This document shows, in pieces, positions 8,535-21,900 of a DNA stretch of 64,000 nucleotides. Source of the stretch: Petrosia ficiformis (Eukaryota > Porifera > Demospongiae > Haplosclerida > Petrosiidae). The notes beneath the pieces are model-generated. The model was not told the DNA's origin and searched no databases. It saw only the letters and a program-made list of their open reading frames with translations. Made by a program: the position numbers and the translations under genes. The stretch covers positions 1,009,001 to 1,073,000 of the forward strand of contig OX345653.1 in NCBI GenBank assembly GCA_947044365.1, given 5' to 3'. Position 1 is the first letter of the stretch, and the number at the start of each line of letters is the position of its first letter.

Positions 8535-11500
8535 ATGGAGGACCCACGATTTGCGCATATTAAAACGGACCCACGATATAAGGTAATATGTGAGTTATAT
8601 TGTCAGCAGTTTATCGTTCATTACTATAAATAATAACAAACCACCACATAGCCATTATTTATAGTAACAAAACATCATACAACCCATAACAAGTTGACTG
8701 CCTTGAATGTAATGGAATGGGTGTTTCATGAAGAATCACCCATCTTGTTCATGTAACCAAATGTAAGACATCCCATAAGCATACATGTCAGTGAAACATC
8801 ATGAAGCTATACCAGTACACTGAGCATGTATGAGTTTTATAATTGCTTTACCCAATATTCAGACCCTTTCTTGTAGGTTCTGGTATAGGACACTATAGTA
8901 TGTATCTGTGATGAGCATTGATTGCCTGTTTGTGTCTCGAGTCTCAATAAATACTCAATTAATTTTCCATTTTCTTTGTTTTTCTCAAGAGGGCACCACG
9001 GAGGGCTCATAAGGTTACTGTAGATAAACGCTTTCAGTCGATGTTTACCAATGAGAGTTTCAAAGTTAAATGTGAGTTGATTTGGTCACATGATTTGCAT
9101 GTGATATTGTCAAGGTATACCTTAGATCGGGTTGATAAGCGGGGGAAGAAAGTATCTCAGTCTTCAACTGAAAATATGAAAAAATATTACCAGTTAGATG
9201 AAGGTAAGTAAGTCTGGTTGAGACTAAGTGAGCTATCTTTGATTGTTAAATACCCAAGAAGAGGAAGATGAAGAACCTGGTGGGAAAGAGGAGGATGATT
9301 GTGAGAAGGCACTAGAGGATGAAGATGTCAGTGATAGTGATAATGAAGATATTAATGATAGTGATAGCTCATCTATTGATGAAGATATTGATGCTCTCTC
9401 TAGTCTTAATGAAGAGGTATATATACTGTACGTGTATAACTGTATATGGGAAATGTTTGCTCACTTGGATATATATATGTATATGACTGGATGAGAAATT
9501 AGGGCATTAGAAAAGCAATGATTTACATGTATACATGTAGATCAGTTATTATTAGGTATCTAGGAGGAGCAATAGTTGCCATGGATACCAAAAAAAGTCC
9601 AATGGAAGTGTTAATGGTACATCTACGTACAAGTATTTGTCAATTATTACAACATGACAATTTTAAATAACAAAAAGCTTTTGTTTCACACATGTACATG
9701 TATCTCCCAATTAATGCACACTTTGCAGATAATCTATTGTATTAAATAACTCCCTCCTATAGATAACTCATAATTGGAGTGAATGGACAGCTGGAGTGGA
9801 AAGGTCACATGATACCAGTCATAGACTAGCAGTTTGTAACATGGATTGGGACAGAATTACAGCTCAAGATGTGTATGGTTAGTGAGTCTTCTCTTGTATT
9901 TCTCTTACATACGAGTACATGTACTACTTGTATGTATACATGTACAGCTGTATATGTATTACTGGTATATCGAAAGTGTGAAAATAGTTCATGATTTTGT
10001 AGTATAACTTTTTCCAAGGGAATATGAATCAGAGCAAAATTGACATATTGCATGTACATCTTATGTGTCAATGACTGTACTTGGATATTACTCTCTGTCT
10101 CACTTTGTCTGTCTTTCTCTCTGTGTCTATGTATCTCTCCCTCTCTACACAGTGCTATTCAATTCCTTTAAACCACAAAATGGTTTGGTACATTTCGTGA
10201 AGATATATACAAGTGACTTTGGGAAAGAAAGGTTAGAAAAAGAAGAAATTGAGGGACCTGCCGAACTGTTGGAAGATAATGAAGGAGTTTTGAAAGGGGA
10301 AGGGGAAAACCCTGATATCATAGAGGTAATTAGACGTGTTAGTAAATAATAATTATAATTTTGTTTCTTGTATTAGGGAAAGGATTTTGCACGAGAAAAG
10401 CTGCGACAATATCAACTCAGTAGACTTAAATATTTCTATGCTATTGTTGAATGTGATTCAAAAGGTACATGTACATGTACTGTGATGTACAGTACATGTA
10501 CAGCACATGTACTGTACATGTACTGTACATGTACAGTACATGGATAGTTATAATAAAACCTGGCGAACTGTGCTCATGTACATGTACAGTACATGGGTAG
10601 TTATGATAAAACCTCATTAATGTGGACACTGTGCTCATGTACATGTACTGTGTCGTACAGTACATGTACAGTACATGTACTGTGATGCGCAGTATATGTA
10701 CTGTGACGTATAGTACATGTACAGTACATGGGTAGTTATGATAAAACCTCATTAATGTGGACACTGTGCTCATGTACATGTACTGTGATGTGCAGTATAT
10801 GTACTGTGACGTACAGTACATGTACAGTACATGGGTAGTTATGATAAAACCTCATTAATGTGGACACTGTGCTCGTGTACATGTAGAAACATATGGCACA
10901 TGTATTCTACATGTGTATTGATAGTATATATACATGTACATCTGCTTTTTTAACATGTACGTCTGTAGATATGTTATTATGTACACGTATGTGTGCAATA
11001 CATAACTAGGACAAAGGTTGGAATACATCATTCCAAGCTTTATCAACTAAAACTATATGACTATCTGTTTCCATAGCAACTGCTGAGCACATTTATGAAC
11101 AATGTGATGGTTTAGAATATGAACATAGTGCCAGTACAATAGATGTCAGGTGATATATCTATACTCCACCTTCTGGTTCTGTCATCCATTTTATCTTGTA
11201 TAGGTTTGTTCCTGATGATATAATCTTTGATGACAGGGAACCTGTTGCCATGGCAACTGAAAATAGCATATCTACAGATTTTACTCCATCAGAGTAAGCT
11301 TCAGTGATATCATTTGATGAGTAATATCATGTGATTATCACATGTAGATTTTTTACTTCAGCTCTTCAACAAACCAAAGTTAATCTGACGTGGGACGAAA
11401 CAGATCCTTCTCGTCTGCGTACAACCATGAAAAAGTAATCAGAATGCTTAATTTGAAATGCTTGTTATTCGTGTTTCTGTGATGATTATTTACTGACAAG

Positions 11501-14458
11501 ATGACAAACTCCATCTCTTCAGGTTTGATGAAGATGATTTATTAAATATGGATTTTGGTAATTATCTTGCTTCGTCAAGTGATGAAGAGGGGGTGTGGTC
11601 AGCAGAAGGAGCAACCAATGATACCTCAGATAAATATCGGGTAATTTTTATAACTAAATTACAGTCTTCATATTCATAGAATCATGTTCAAAATGAACTC
11701 ATTACTCATATTCATAGAATCATGTTCAAAATGAGCTCATTACCTAGTAATGTGTAGATATGCTACTATGGGGTTCAATCATCACACAACACACTTCCTT
11801 AGTACATGTAAGTGCATTACGCAAGCTTGCAGGAAGTATGTTTCCATAGCAATTTTCATGAATTCATAATGAGCTCAGTTTTAACTCTACCATGATTAGT
11901 TTGGCCACTTTGTATATAAGTGATCGTTCATAGAAATAATGAATCCTGTGATCTATATTTTATTAACTTGTAGTACAGACATTGAAATCTTTACGAAGGA
12001 CTAATTTATATATTATTATTAATACAGGCTCTATTGGGACTTGAAAACAATTCTAATGATGAAGGACAAGAAGAGGAGGAACTTCAGATCACATGGAATA
12101 TTGGTATGTATATATAATTATGATTGTATTGTTTTTACATACATAATGTACACGTACATGTACAGACATGTACACGTACGTGTACATATGATTTTATACA
12201 TGAGTACAAGTACATGTAGATAAGAGTACATGTACATTCATATACATGTACACAGATTCTTTAAGAGATGTAAGTTACACACATGCACATATACACATGT
12301 ACATGTACACACATACAAGAGCTGCTTGTACACGTACACTAAACCAAGTGTTCATCATTTAGGACTTAAAGAGAAAGAAAAGAAAATCCTAAAAAGTAAA
12401 AAAGGTGTGTATGCTGTACATTACATAAACCACATGACATGTCATGTGACAATCATACCATAGCCAAAGAAATGAAGAAGCCATTTTCATCAAATAAGAA
12501 ACCGAAGAGAGAATCTCTAGTAAGTAATATCAGGGCTCCTGTACTGATCACTAGCATATGTAAACCAGCTGATATTTGAACTATGATCTATTCCTGCTCT
12601 TCTATTTAAGCTCCAGTGGCTTAGTAGTTGACTGGGAATCATGAGTTCAATTTCCAGTTAGTATATGGGATTTTTAATCATGGATATATTTCATGATATA
12701 GGGTACTGGCTCAAGAGAAGAAGATGAAATAGGATTTGATGACCCATTCTTTAGACAAGAATTAACTGTATGATTATAATAGTCAATGTGTGTATACAAT
12801 ATATACATGTACATGTATGATGTGTCATGTGATTACTTATGTATGGTCACTGTGAAAGTCTGTGATGTCTCATGATAGTACTGTACTGTATGTATGTGCA
12901 ATGTCAATATATTTGTGACTAATTGCCACTTGATTATAAATATGATGTACATGTATTATTGATCACATGATACATGTACATGTATATTACACAATTCTAT
13001 TTCAAATCTATTGTTCATGTCATGCATAAGTATTGGTAATGTTCATTAGGCCCCACCAACTGCCGGAAAAAAACGCAAGAGACCCAAACTTACGACGACA
13101 GAACAAGAAGAGATTCAGAAACAAAAGGTAAGAAAGGACCATTGTCAGTGTTCTGTCCAGAATATTTAGAGTGATGGTCAGATTCTAACTTCAAATAGTG
13201 CTGGTTACCTAGTATATACTTAATACTGTCTCAATAACCTATATATATAGAAGGTGGTTAATTTATCTAATGGGTTGACCAGTGCTGACTAGAGTTGTCA
13301 GACCCAATCATGCAGGACATTGTCCGATAAAAGTGGTGAATGTCTGTTAAATTGAACTGAATAGTATATCAGTAGTGGGAGCAGGACAGAAGTGATGTTA
13401 CTAGATTAAAATGTCCACAATCAGCCACACCCCTAATCCTTGTTACTTTATCGTTAGTACTTCTTGTATTCCTTCATTTGCTTCTTTTAGGAGGAACTTG
13501 AATTATTAATGATGTCCGATGATGAAGATGGTGGAAAGAAGCATTTCAATCTCAAAGAAATCATGATGGAGAGGAATAAAGAAAGTGGAAAAAAGAAAAG
13601 AAGGAAGAGAAAAATGACAGATAAGAATGTAAATAAAATAATGAAACAATCATAAAAGGAATTGGATCATTTGAGGAATAACTGTCTCCATGCATTTTTT
13701 TCAAAGTTCAGTAGTTGCAGGTGTACTATAATTAGGTCTCATTCCAATGATTAGGTCTCACCCCAGAAAGCTTGGCAGTTGCAGGCAGGAGGCAGGTGTT
13801 GTACTATAATTAGGTCTCATTCCAATGATTAGGTCTCACCCCAGAAAGCTTGGCAGTTGCAGGCAGGAGGCAGGTGTTGTACTACAATTAAATCTCATCC
13901 CAGAAAGCATGACAGGAGGCAGGTGCTGTATTATAATTAGGTCTCATTCCAAAGATTAGGTCTCACCCCAGATATTATAAACCTGGGCTTGTAACCAGGC
14001 GTTACCAGGGTCAGTTTTGACTTCATATTAACTTGGTTTGTTTCACTATATCACAGGAAACTACAAAGAGTGAATTTAATATTGATGTGAAAGATCCCAG
14101 GTTTTCTGCTCTGTATGAGTCTCATCTGTATGCCATAGACCCTTCAGATCCTCATTACAAGTAATCACCAATTTGGTGTTTAGTTATCTTTTTATTGTGT
14201 AACAAACCTTTTTAGAGCTACAAAAGGAATGGAAGACATTTTATCTGAGAAACAGAAAAGATCCAAGAACAAAAAAGAAAATGGCCTCAAAGAGAACTCA
14301 TCTACAGACCATGGGTAAGGCTCCATATTCACTCACATATATACAAGTATATCATTGTATTCCACAGTCTAAGTGTGCTGGTAAAATCCATTAAATCTAA
14401 AACTACAAATTTTCAAGAAATGAAAAGAAAGAAAAAACAACACAATCTGTTGTCATAG
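8535..14458 (+). CDS. ESF1: ESF1 pre-rRNA processing protein, 20 exons
   Basis: Nucleolar factor for 18S rRNA maturation. Predicted exons: 8535-8582, 8990-9071, 9126-9203, 9259-9416, 9763-9877, 10153-10325, 10377-10464, 11077-11149, 11204-11293, 11348-11434, 11523-11640, 12028-12103, 12363-12404, 12464-12519, 12702-12767, 13050-13127, 13491-13628, 14057-14160, 14216-14314, 14368-14458. They join into 619 codons plus stop. Family hallmarks in order are MEDPRF and VDKRFQSMF at the N terminus, an acidic stretch, CNMDWDRITAQDV, LFNSFKP, SDFGKERL, YEQCDGLEYEHSAS, FVPDDIIFDD, KKHFNLKEIM, DPRFSALYESHLYAIDPSDP and the C-terminal LSVLVKSIKSKT. Human ESF1 is about 850 residues; the acidic linker is shorter here. 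Introns range from 51 to 611 bp, several filled with GTACATGTAC repeats. Convergent with POLR2D, 99 bp between stop codons. Confidence 0.92.
10465..11076. repeat. ESF1 intron 7 minisatellite
   Basis: The intron is mostly tandem copies, about 115 bp each, combining GTACATGTAC/AGTACATGTACAG palindromes with a spacer containing TTATGATAAAACCTCATTAA and TGTGGACACTGTGCTC. Confidence 0.8.
12608..12660 (+). repeat. tRNA-like fragment, possible SINE head
   Basis: CTCCAGTGGCTTAGTAGTTG resembles a tRNA A-box region and GAGTTCAATTTCC resembles a B box. It lies inside ESF1 intron 14. No cloverleaf with a complete acceptor stem can be formed. Confidence 0.35.
13310..13420. mobile_element. degenerate MITE family A copy
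   Basis: Shares GCAGGACATTGTCCGATAAA, TAAATTGAACTGAA, GGGAGCAGGACA and AAAATGTCCA, in order, with the better copy at 26603-26750. The inverted ends are decayed. Lies in ESF1 intron 16. Confidence 0.5.
13700..13985. repeat. tandem repeat in ESF1 intron 17
   Basis: Three to four copies of a unit of about 85 bp containing TAATTAGGTCTCATTCCAAT and CCCAGAAAGCTTGGCAG. Confidence 0.8.
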
Positions 14459-14557
14459 CAACATCTTGTATAAATTTGATTCAGATTTGTATATACATAA
14501 ATTTTTGATTTCCCCTCTTGAGAATATAATATTTTTTGAAAGGAAATTGAGCATTAT

Positions 14558-15882
14558 TTAATATTGATAATTCATATGAGTTCTAATATCATCCAGTAAC
14601 TCATTCAGTTCCAAATCGTCAAAACGACCTTGCAGACTACAAAAAGGAAGTGTATTGAATGGTAATTAAAAAATATTTGAATTATGAATATTAATTTACC
14701 TGGGTAAAAGTGATTTAGCCTCATCTGTATCGCCTGGAGTCAAATTTGCTAGACAAGCAATTTCAAATTTGTGTAACTTGTGTTTTTGAAGTGTTCTGTG
14801 GGAAATATATACATGGTGTATATATAGCACTTGTCATCAAGATTGGGTAGGTGCTTTCTTCATATGCTATTTTATTACCTCAATAGTGGGTGGGTCGTGG
14901 TTCTATAGTGAAAGTTATATACTGAAAATGTATGCCAACTGTTAGGGTAGATTTCCTGTTTTGTAGGGTATGTGGCACCCAGAGAATTTGGCATCCCCAA
15001 GTCAAAATAATTATAATTTTAGTATTTGTTTACTTGTCTGAATGTGAAACACCATATTTAAATGCACTTCTATTGTTGCTCATGGTGGGTGGATTACTGT
15101 ACCATATGTGATGATTTAACCATTACCAACCACATAATCGACATAGATCATAGGATTGAGGATGCTGTCCCTAAGATGAGGATATTGCTCCAGTGTACTG
15201 AGAGGGGATATCTACTCCTCAAAGAGAAGCATTATGGGATGAAGGAACCCCTTGGTATATTTTATACAATAATGGTAGGGGTTTTGCATGGGGTCCCATA
15301 ACAAGGGAACCCAAATTCTCTGAGACCAGCCTCTTGAAACCTTGATAATAAATGGAGGAGGTTCAATATCTTACCCTCGTACTGCACTTATTGTTTCACG
15401 GCTATTGTATTTACTGAATGTTTGACAATAATCCAAAGTCTTAGTGAATACCTAACAGGAAGAGATATCATGTGATAATCAGCTGATATTACAGGTATCT
15501 TGGGTACCTCCGATAAGTCCTGGTCATCATCCTGACTCTCATGTTGAGCTTTACGATGTTCTAACAACATCTTTACCTCAGACACAAGTAAAGCATCAGC
15601 GTTATCAAATTCTAGTATAATATATATAATTATATTATATATATCATAAACAGTCATCATACAGTACAGTAATTAGTTTCATTTTCACACTACAATAGTT
15701 CAACAGCAGTATTCGTCTACTTGTCAATTGAACACCGCTATACTTGCAATAGAACTAAGATAAATACTGCACTGTATGGTGACTTTGTATTGACATATGT
15801 AATACACTATTTTCTCACCTTTCCCAAATCTTAGTTCAGTAGCATCTTCCTCTACTTGTTCTTCATCTGGTTTAGCAGCCAT
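14558..15882 (-). CDS. POLR2D: RNA polymerase II subunit RPB4, 5 exons
   Basis: Predicted exons on the minus strand are 15882-15819, 15611-15508, 15451-15375, 14795-14700 and 14636-14558. They give 139 residues (human 142). Recognisable segments are [82 protein letters not shown], the QGRFDD segment and the C-terminal tail [15 protein letters not shown]4 pairs with RPB7 to form the Pol II stalk. The start lies 45 bp from the divergent GMPS start. Intron 3 (14796-15374) is the longest and I see no second gene in it. Confidence 0.93.
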
Positions 15883-15927
15883 TTTAACTATTACAAGCCC
15901 CGCCTACCAACGTGTTGGTACTTAAGA
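15883..15927. promoter_or_regulatory. 45-bp divergent POLR2D/GMPS intergenic region
   Basis: The two start codons face away from each other across 45 bp that include GCCCCGCC (GC-box-like) and the imperfect palindrome CCAACGTGTTGG. The core promoters must extend into transcribed sequence of one or both genes. Confidence 0.6.
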
Positions 15928-18900
15928 ATGGAAGAAATAACAGTTCCTAGTAAAAGGAGAAGAATGTCTGGAGAAGAGAAAGATCTGGCACTAGAAGAGG
16001 AAACTATTGCAAAGAGTGCAATTAACGGTGTGATAGAAGAAGGCAGAGAAATGGTTGCAGTATTGGATGCTGGAGCTCAGTATGGAAAGGTAGAGGATGA
16101 AGGGAGGTTGAGCACTCTCTTTACAATCTTTGGCTTGAATGGATGAACCCTCCATTTCACAATACAAGTTAGGTAGTATTTCTGTTAAGGGTGGAGGGTG
16201 GTTTTGTATTGTAACACACAACCAAAGTATAGAGGGTCCATATATTCTACAGGGTGTAACTTAGTCTGGTAAACCAGCCTCTCCCCTTTTTGACAATCAG
16301 ACGGCGGGGAGAGTCTGGTCACAATTGACACAGCTGTGTATTCTATTGGAATCTAATTGTGGTTGCAACACCCCCTCATGAACACGCTAGTGTGGCTACA
16401 ACTGCAAGGAAGAGCAGGGGAATTTTTTTTACCTTTTTTGTATGTTGTGGGAAAGACTTAGTCTAAAGAAATCAACGACTGCTGAATATAGAGATTTTCT
16501 ATATAGAAGGCAATCATACAAAAGTTTTTTCCCATACTCTGTAGGAAGTGAGACAATCACATCTCTCCCACTTAAGAATGCTACAGCTACCTTCAACTGC
16601 TCATATCTAAGATTTTCATAGCCAAGTCTCCTAACTGCTTCTTTACTTCCATATACACTTTCACTATCTTAATTAGTTAATTAGGATAAAACCACACGTG
16701 GGCAGGGTAATAAAATACTGTAATTTGATTGGAATGCTGGATTTGGTGCATGAGAACAAGGAACAGTATCAATTGTGCCTAGACTCTCTCTGCCGTCCAA
16801 TTGTCAAAAAGGGGAGAGGTTCACCAGACCAGGTGCAGCTACTATGTGACTGTACATTAGTTATGCAGTGAACACACTATAAAGAGATTACTGTATAAAC
16901 AATGTGTATAAGTTTGTATTAGACAAAATATATTCTGTGTGAAGACATGCCAACATTGAATTTTGTGTTGTTGAAACAATAGTGACCAGTCACATTAAAC
17001 TGCACGTACATTTCTATGAACTAAGAAGTTGATGTCAACATTGGGAGTTGACATAGCTAGAGGTGATATTGCATTAGACTAGTGTATCCTTAACCCAATA
17101 TTGCCTATGATATTAAAAATGTTGTATAATGATATTTGTTTCGTATTAATTGTTTTTTTGGTAGATAATTGACAGAAGAGTCCGAGAATTGAATATTGAG
17201 ACTATTATGTTACCACTTAATACACCAATACATGATTTAGAAAAACACAGGCTCAAGTAAGTGATATTCTCGTATGTGGGCGTGTCTTATTATCTCATGT
17301 ACCTCTTTATATAGAGCAATTATTATAACAGGTAGTGGGAATAGTGTTAATGATGTTAACCCCTTCACTTATGACTCTGGAATCTTCTCTCTTGGTATCC
17401 CCATTTTGGGTATTTGTTACGGTTTTCATTTAATAGTGAAATATTATGGTGGTGAAATAGTGACAGGTTTTAGAGAAGATGGCCAATTTGAAGTCAAACT
17501 CGACACTTCCTCTCCACTATTTAAAGCGATGGATGAAACACAACAGGTACTATTAACACATGGAGACTCAGTCCACTCTGTAAGTTAATTACGTAGTATG
17601 TGTCATACATATGCATGTTATTAATCTTCCTAGTTACCAGAGTGTCTCGTAGCAACTGGACGGTCAGGTGATCTATTAACTGCAGTATCTCATGTTGACA
17701 AATTAGTATATGGAGTACAGTTTCATCCTGAAGTTGATCTCAGTGAAAATGGACACCAAATTTTTCATAACTTTCTATATGAGGTATTGTGAAGTCACAT
17801 GATGTCATTATGATGTCATAATTATATGGTGATGTTTAATTATAGATATCAGGCTGTCATGGCCTATTCAAATTAAGTAGCCGCGAAGAAGCATGTTTAA
17901 GATATATTAAAGAAACAGTTGGTGATTCCAATGTCCTGGTAAGCCTGTGTGTTATATCTCATCGCTATGGTAACCATATGTTTCTCTCAGTCTCTTGTTA
18001 GTGGGGGCGTGGACAGTACTGTATGTACTGCATTGTTGTGTAAAGCTATTGGGCAGGAGAGAGTGACAGCAGTTCATATAGATAATGGTTTCATGAGAAA
18101 GGGAGAAAAAGAACAAGTTATATCATCACTGGGAGCTTTTGGGATTAATCTTAAAGGTAGTTATAATAAACATTGAGATAACAAGTGATATCATCACCAG
18201 GTGCTAGTAAAACTAACAAGTGATATTATCACCAGGTGCTTTTGGGATTATAACAAAACAGTGTATAAACAATAACTATATTGTAGTAAGAGCTAGGTTT
18301 GAAGCCTACACAGCTCTACCATCAAGGAGTCTGATGGCTCAGATGGCAAGACTGCCTCACTACATATCAGAAGGTCCTGGACTCCTGGGCTCAATCTACA
18401 TGTACAGTTGGATTCATGACTTTCGGTTTTCCTTTGTTTCTATTTCTCTCATGCCTGCATATCATATTAACATCTTCATTAAACATCAGACATGTATTTC
18501 TTGTTTAATTTAGTTCACAATGCTGGTCAGAGATTTATTAATTCTCGTACAATGATGGACTATAGAGATCAAGACGGACTTGTATATAGACAAGCAACTC
18601 CACTTCTACATACAGTAACTAATGCTGAAGAGAAGAGACATATTATCGGGGACACTTTCATGCATTTAGCAACTGAATTTATGAACCAGCTGCAACAAAA
18701 TGGCGAGAAGATATTTCTTGCACAAGGTAACCTCAGTTTGCAAGCTCATTGAAGCTAGCCAAGAATTATGCATCTGGTGTGAACCAGGAAATTAATTAAA
18801 TGGAATGATTCTAGAATGTTCCACATTTAGTGTAAATTAGAGTGAAATTATGACTTGAGAATTAAATTGCATGTTGCCTTGGAATTGTACTTATTAATGA

Positions 18901-21900
18901 CATTGTCTGAAATGACTGATTCGACTGCAATTGAGTTACTATGGTTACGTCACCCACACCCATTTCTCATTCACTTTTTCTAACAGGTTTTATACTCATG
19001 AACTCCTTGTAATTATAACAGAATTTCATGAATTATTATAACCTTTTCCATTCCTTTTTCAGGGACTCTTCGTCCAGATCTGATAGAATCTGCTTCTTCT
19101 CTTGCAAGCTCCAAAGCTCATGTAATTAAAACTCACCACAATGATACAACCCTCGTCAGAAGTATGAGAAACAAAGGTCTTGTTGTTGAACCTTTGAAAG
19201 ATTTCCATAAAGATGAAGTTAGGATACTTGGGGAATCGTTAGGTAGAAATGGCTAATGGTCACAAGATTCACTAACCACATTATTAGTGCTTGAAATAAC
19301 ATCCAGCTATCGGCCATTTTTTATGGACAAAAGTGCATTTGACTGGACAAGTTGTCTGATTATATATATAGTTGAAAGAAATAAGTACAGTAACTTCACA
19401 GTGAGGTTAATTATTAGTGAAGAGCAGGAATGGCCTAGTGGTATATCTTGTAAGGTACAGTGCAGGTTTTCATGATATTTGCCTTTTTTTCCAGACAAAA
19501 ATTCACAACTTGCTTGTCAAATATTGTTTTGTCAAGATGTTTCTGCTGGACAGTTTCAAAAACTATTTCGAGCACTGATAATATGTATTAACCACACCCC
19601 CTGTACAATTGACAACACCTTTTCTATTACATATTTGATCATGTTTATCATGCACGCACTTCATATAAGCACACAAATAATTAGAATATATATGGTACTA
19701 TACTATCATACTATAATAGATATCCTATCCCTGTCTAGGCATTATATTACATAGTGTAGTACCATATATACTCTAATTATTTCGCATACATAATTTGACC
19801 ACACCCTTCAGGTATTCCACAAGACCTAGTATATCGTCATCCTTTTCCTGGTCCTGGATTAGCTATTAGAGTAATTTGTCAAGATGAGGCCTACATTAGT
19901 GACATGTTTACACAAACTAATATGATCCTCGGTACCATAGCAACGTACTACACCTGTGTTCAGACAGTATGTGTATGCTTGTACATGTATTAATCTGCAT
20001 GTACATACAATACATGTATATGTACATGTTTGTAAATGCTGTTCTGCTGTGTTTATATGTATGTATATATGTATTTGTACATGTACATGTACATATTATT
20101 TGTACATGTACATGTACTAAACATTAAAAATGCATTTACATGTACTCATACTCAAGTACATGTACATGTACAAGTGCTTTGATAATGTGCTTAAGTACTT
20201 GTACACAGATGGATGCAGAGATGTTTTCACAAATTACAAATGTACATGTACATGTATTAGTATATCTACAAGTACAGAGTATCTAGTCAAGTAAAGTACA
20301 TGTACATGTACATGTACATGTATTAGTCTTGTTTATATCTACAAGTACAGAGTATCTAGTCAAGTAAAGTACATGTACATGTATTAGTCTTGTTTATATC
20401 TACAAGTACAGAGTATCTAGTCAAGTAAAGTACATGTACATGTACATGTATTAGTCTTGTTTATATCAACAAGTACAGAGTATCTAGTCAAGTAAAGTAC
20501 ATGTACATGTACATGCTTCTTGGCTGACCATGTAACTCTAAATTTAAAATAGGGTAATGCAGCTGTCAAATTAATACAAGACTGTACTTCACAATTGGAA
20601 CAAGAATTTCTACTGTCTTTTACTGGATCTATTTCTTTGTCAGCGATACTTCTACCAATTTACTCCGTGGGCGTTCAGGTATTCCATATATGGACATGAT
20701 GTGAAGTTTTAAACAAGTACATGGATAGATCCATCAATGAATGGATGGATAGATAGATGGGATAAATGAATGAATATACTAGGCTACAGTGAATGAGTAG
20801 ATGTACAGACAGCTAGATTGATGTATGACCTAATCCTTAATGCTGAAATCGGTGTCAAAGCAAATTTAATAAAAAATTCAACAAAATTTAATGACAAATT
20901 GAGTGAATTGCTCACATAAATACTGACAATATATTTCTTATCAAAACAAACTTGTACTACACATTTAACAAATACAGCATTACCAAACTCTACAAAATGT
21001 TTTAACCAAATCAATTTTGTGTCAAGAATTAATATCAAGGCTGTTATAGCTCATGTCTGTCTCGTATTATAGGGTGACTCTCGGACATACAGTTATGTTG
21101 CAGCGTTGTCATCAGATCAACCTCCGGTCTGGACTGAACTTATAGTTCTTGCTAAGCTCATCCCAAGAATATGTCACAGTATTAATCGGTACTTGAATTA
21201 TTTCAATATTATTTCTTTCTAATTGTCAGTACATGTATCTTTATAGAGTTGTATGGGTATTTGGAGAATGTGTCCGTAGTCACATAACAGATGTTACGCC
21301 CACTCATTTAACACAACAGGTGCTGGCCACCCTAAGAGAAGCTGACCACATTGCTCAATCAATATTAAAATCACATGGTATGTCATGTGATAGTCACCTG
21401 ATCTTTTAATCACTAATCCCCCATCCCCCTTTAGGTTTGATAAGAAATGTTAGTCAGATGCCAGTGGTATTAATACCAATACATTTTGATCGAAATCCTG
21501 AGCAACGTCCTGCGATTCCTTCATGTCAGCGATCTGTTGTTATACGAACCTTTATCACTTCCGATTTCATGACTGGAATACCTGCTGTACCAGATAAACA
21601 CATACCTAACAGTGTAAGTATTGAGTGCTTTAAGTGTAGGGATATGTAAATATTGAACCTAATCTAGTGTAAGTATTAACTGGATTAATTACAGGGGTAC
21701 ATTGTTTTGCGAGCATATGGCTCAAGATTAAGTGTTATATATAGTGTTTTTCAACTGCATATATATAGCCATTATGATGATATTAGCAGACCAAAATCAA
21801 GTGATACAAATATTCTCACAATGCAATAGTATTGTGAGAATATATTGAACTAATGCCCTACATGTCCCTGTGGTGTATAGGTTTTAATGTCCTGGCTGTT

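Noticed and set aside
10441..11046. Minus-strand Tyr/Cys/His/Val frames in ESF1 intron 7
   Set aside because: Repeat products of the GTACATGTAC minisatellite.
15062..15301. Plus-strand 79-codon frame in POLR2D intron 3
   Set aside because: No start context, splice partners or recognisable motif; chance frame in an intron.
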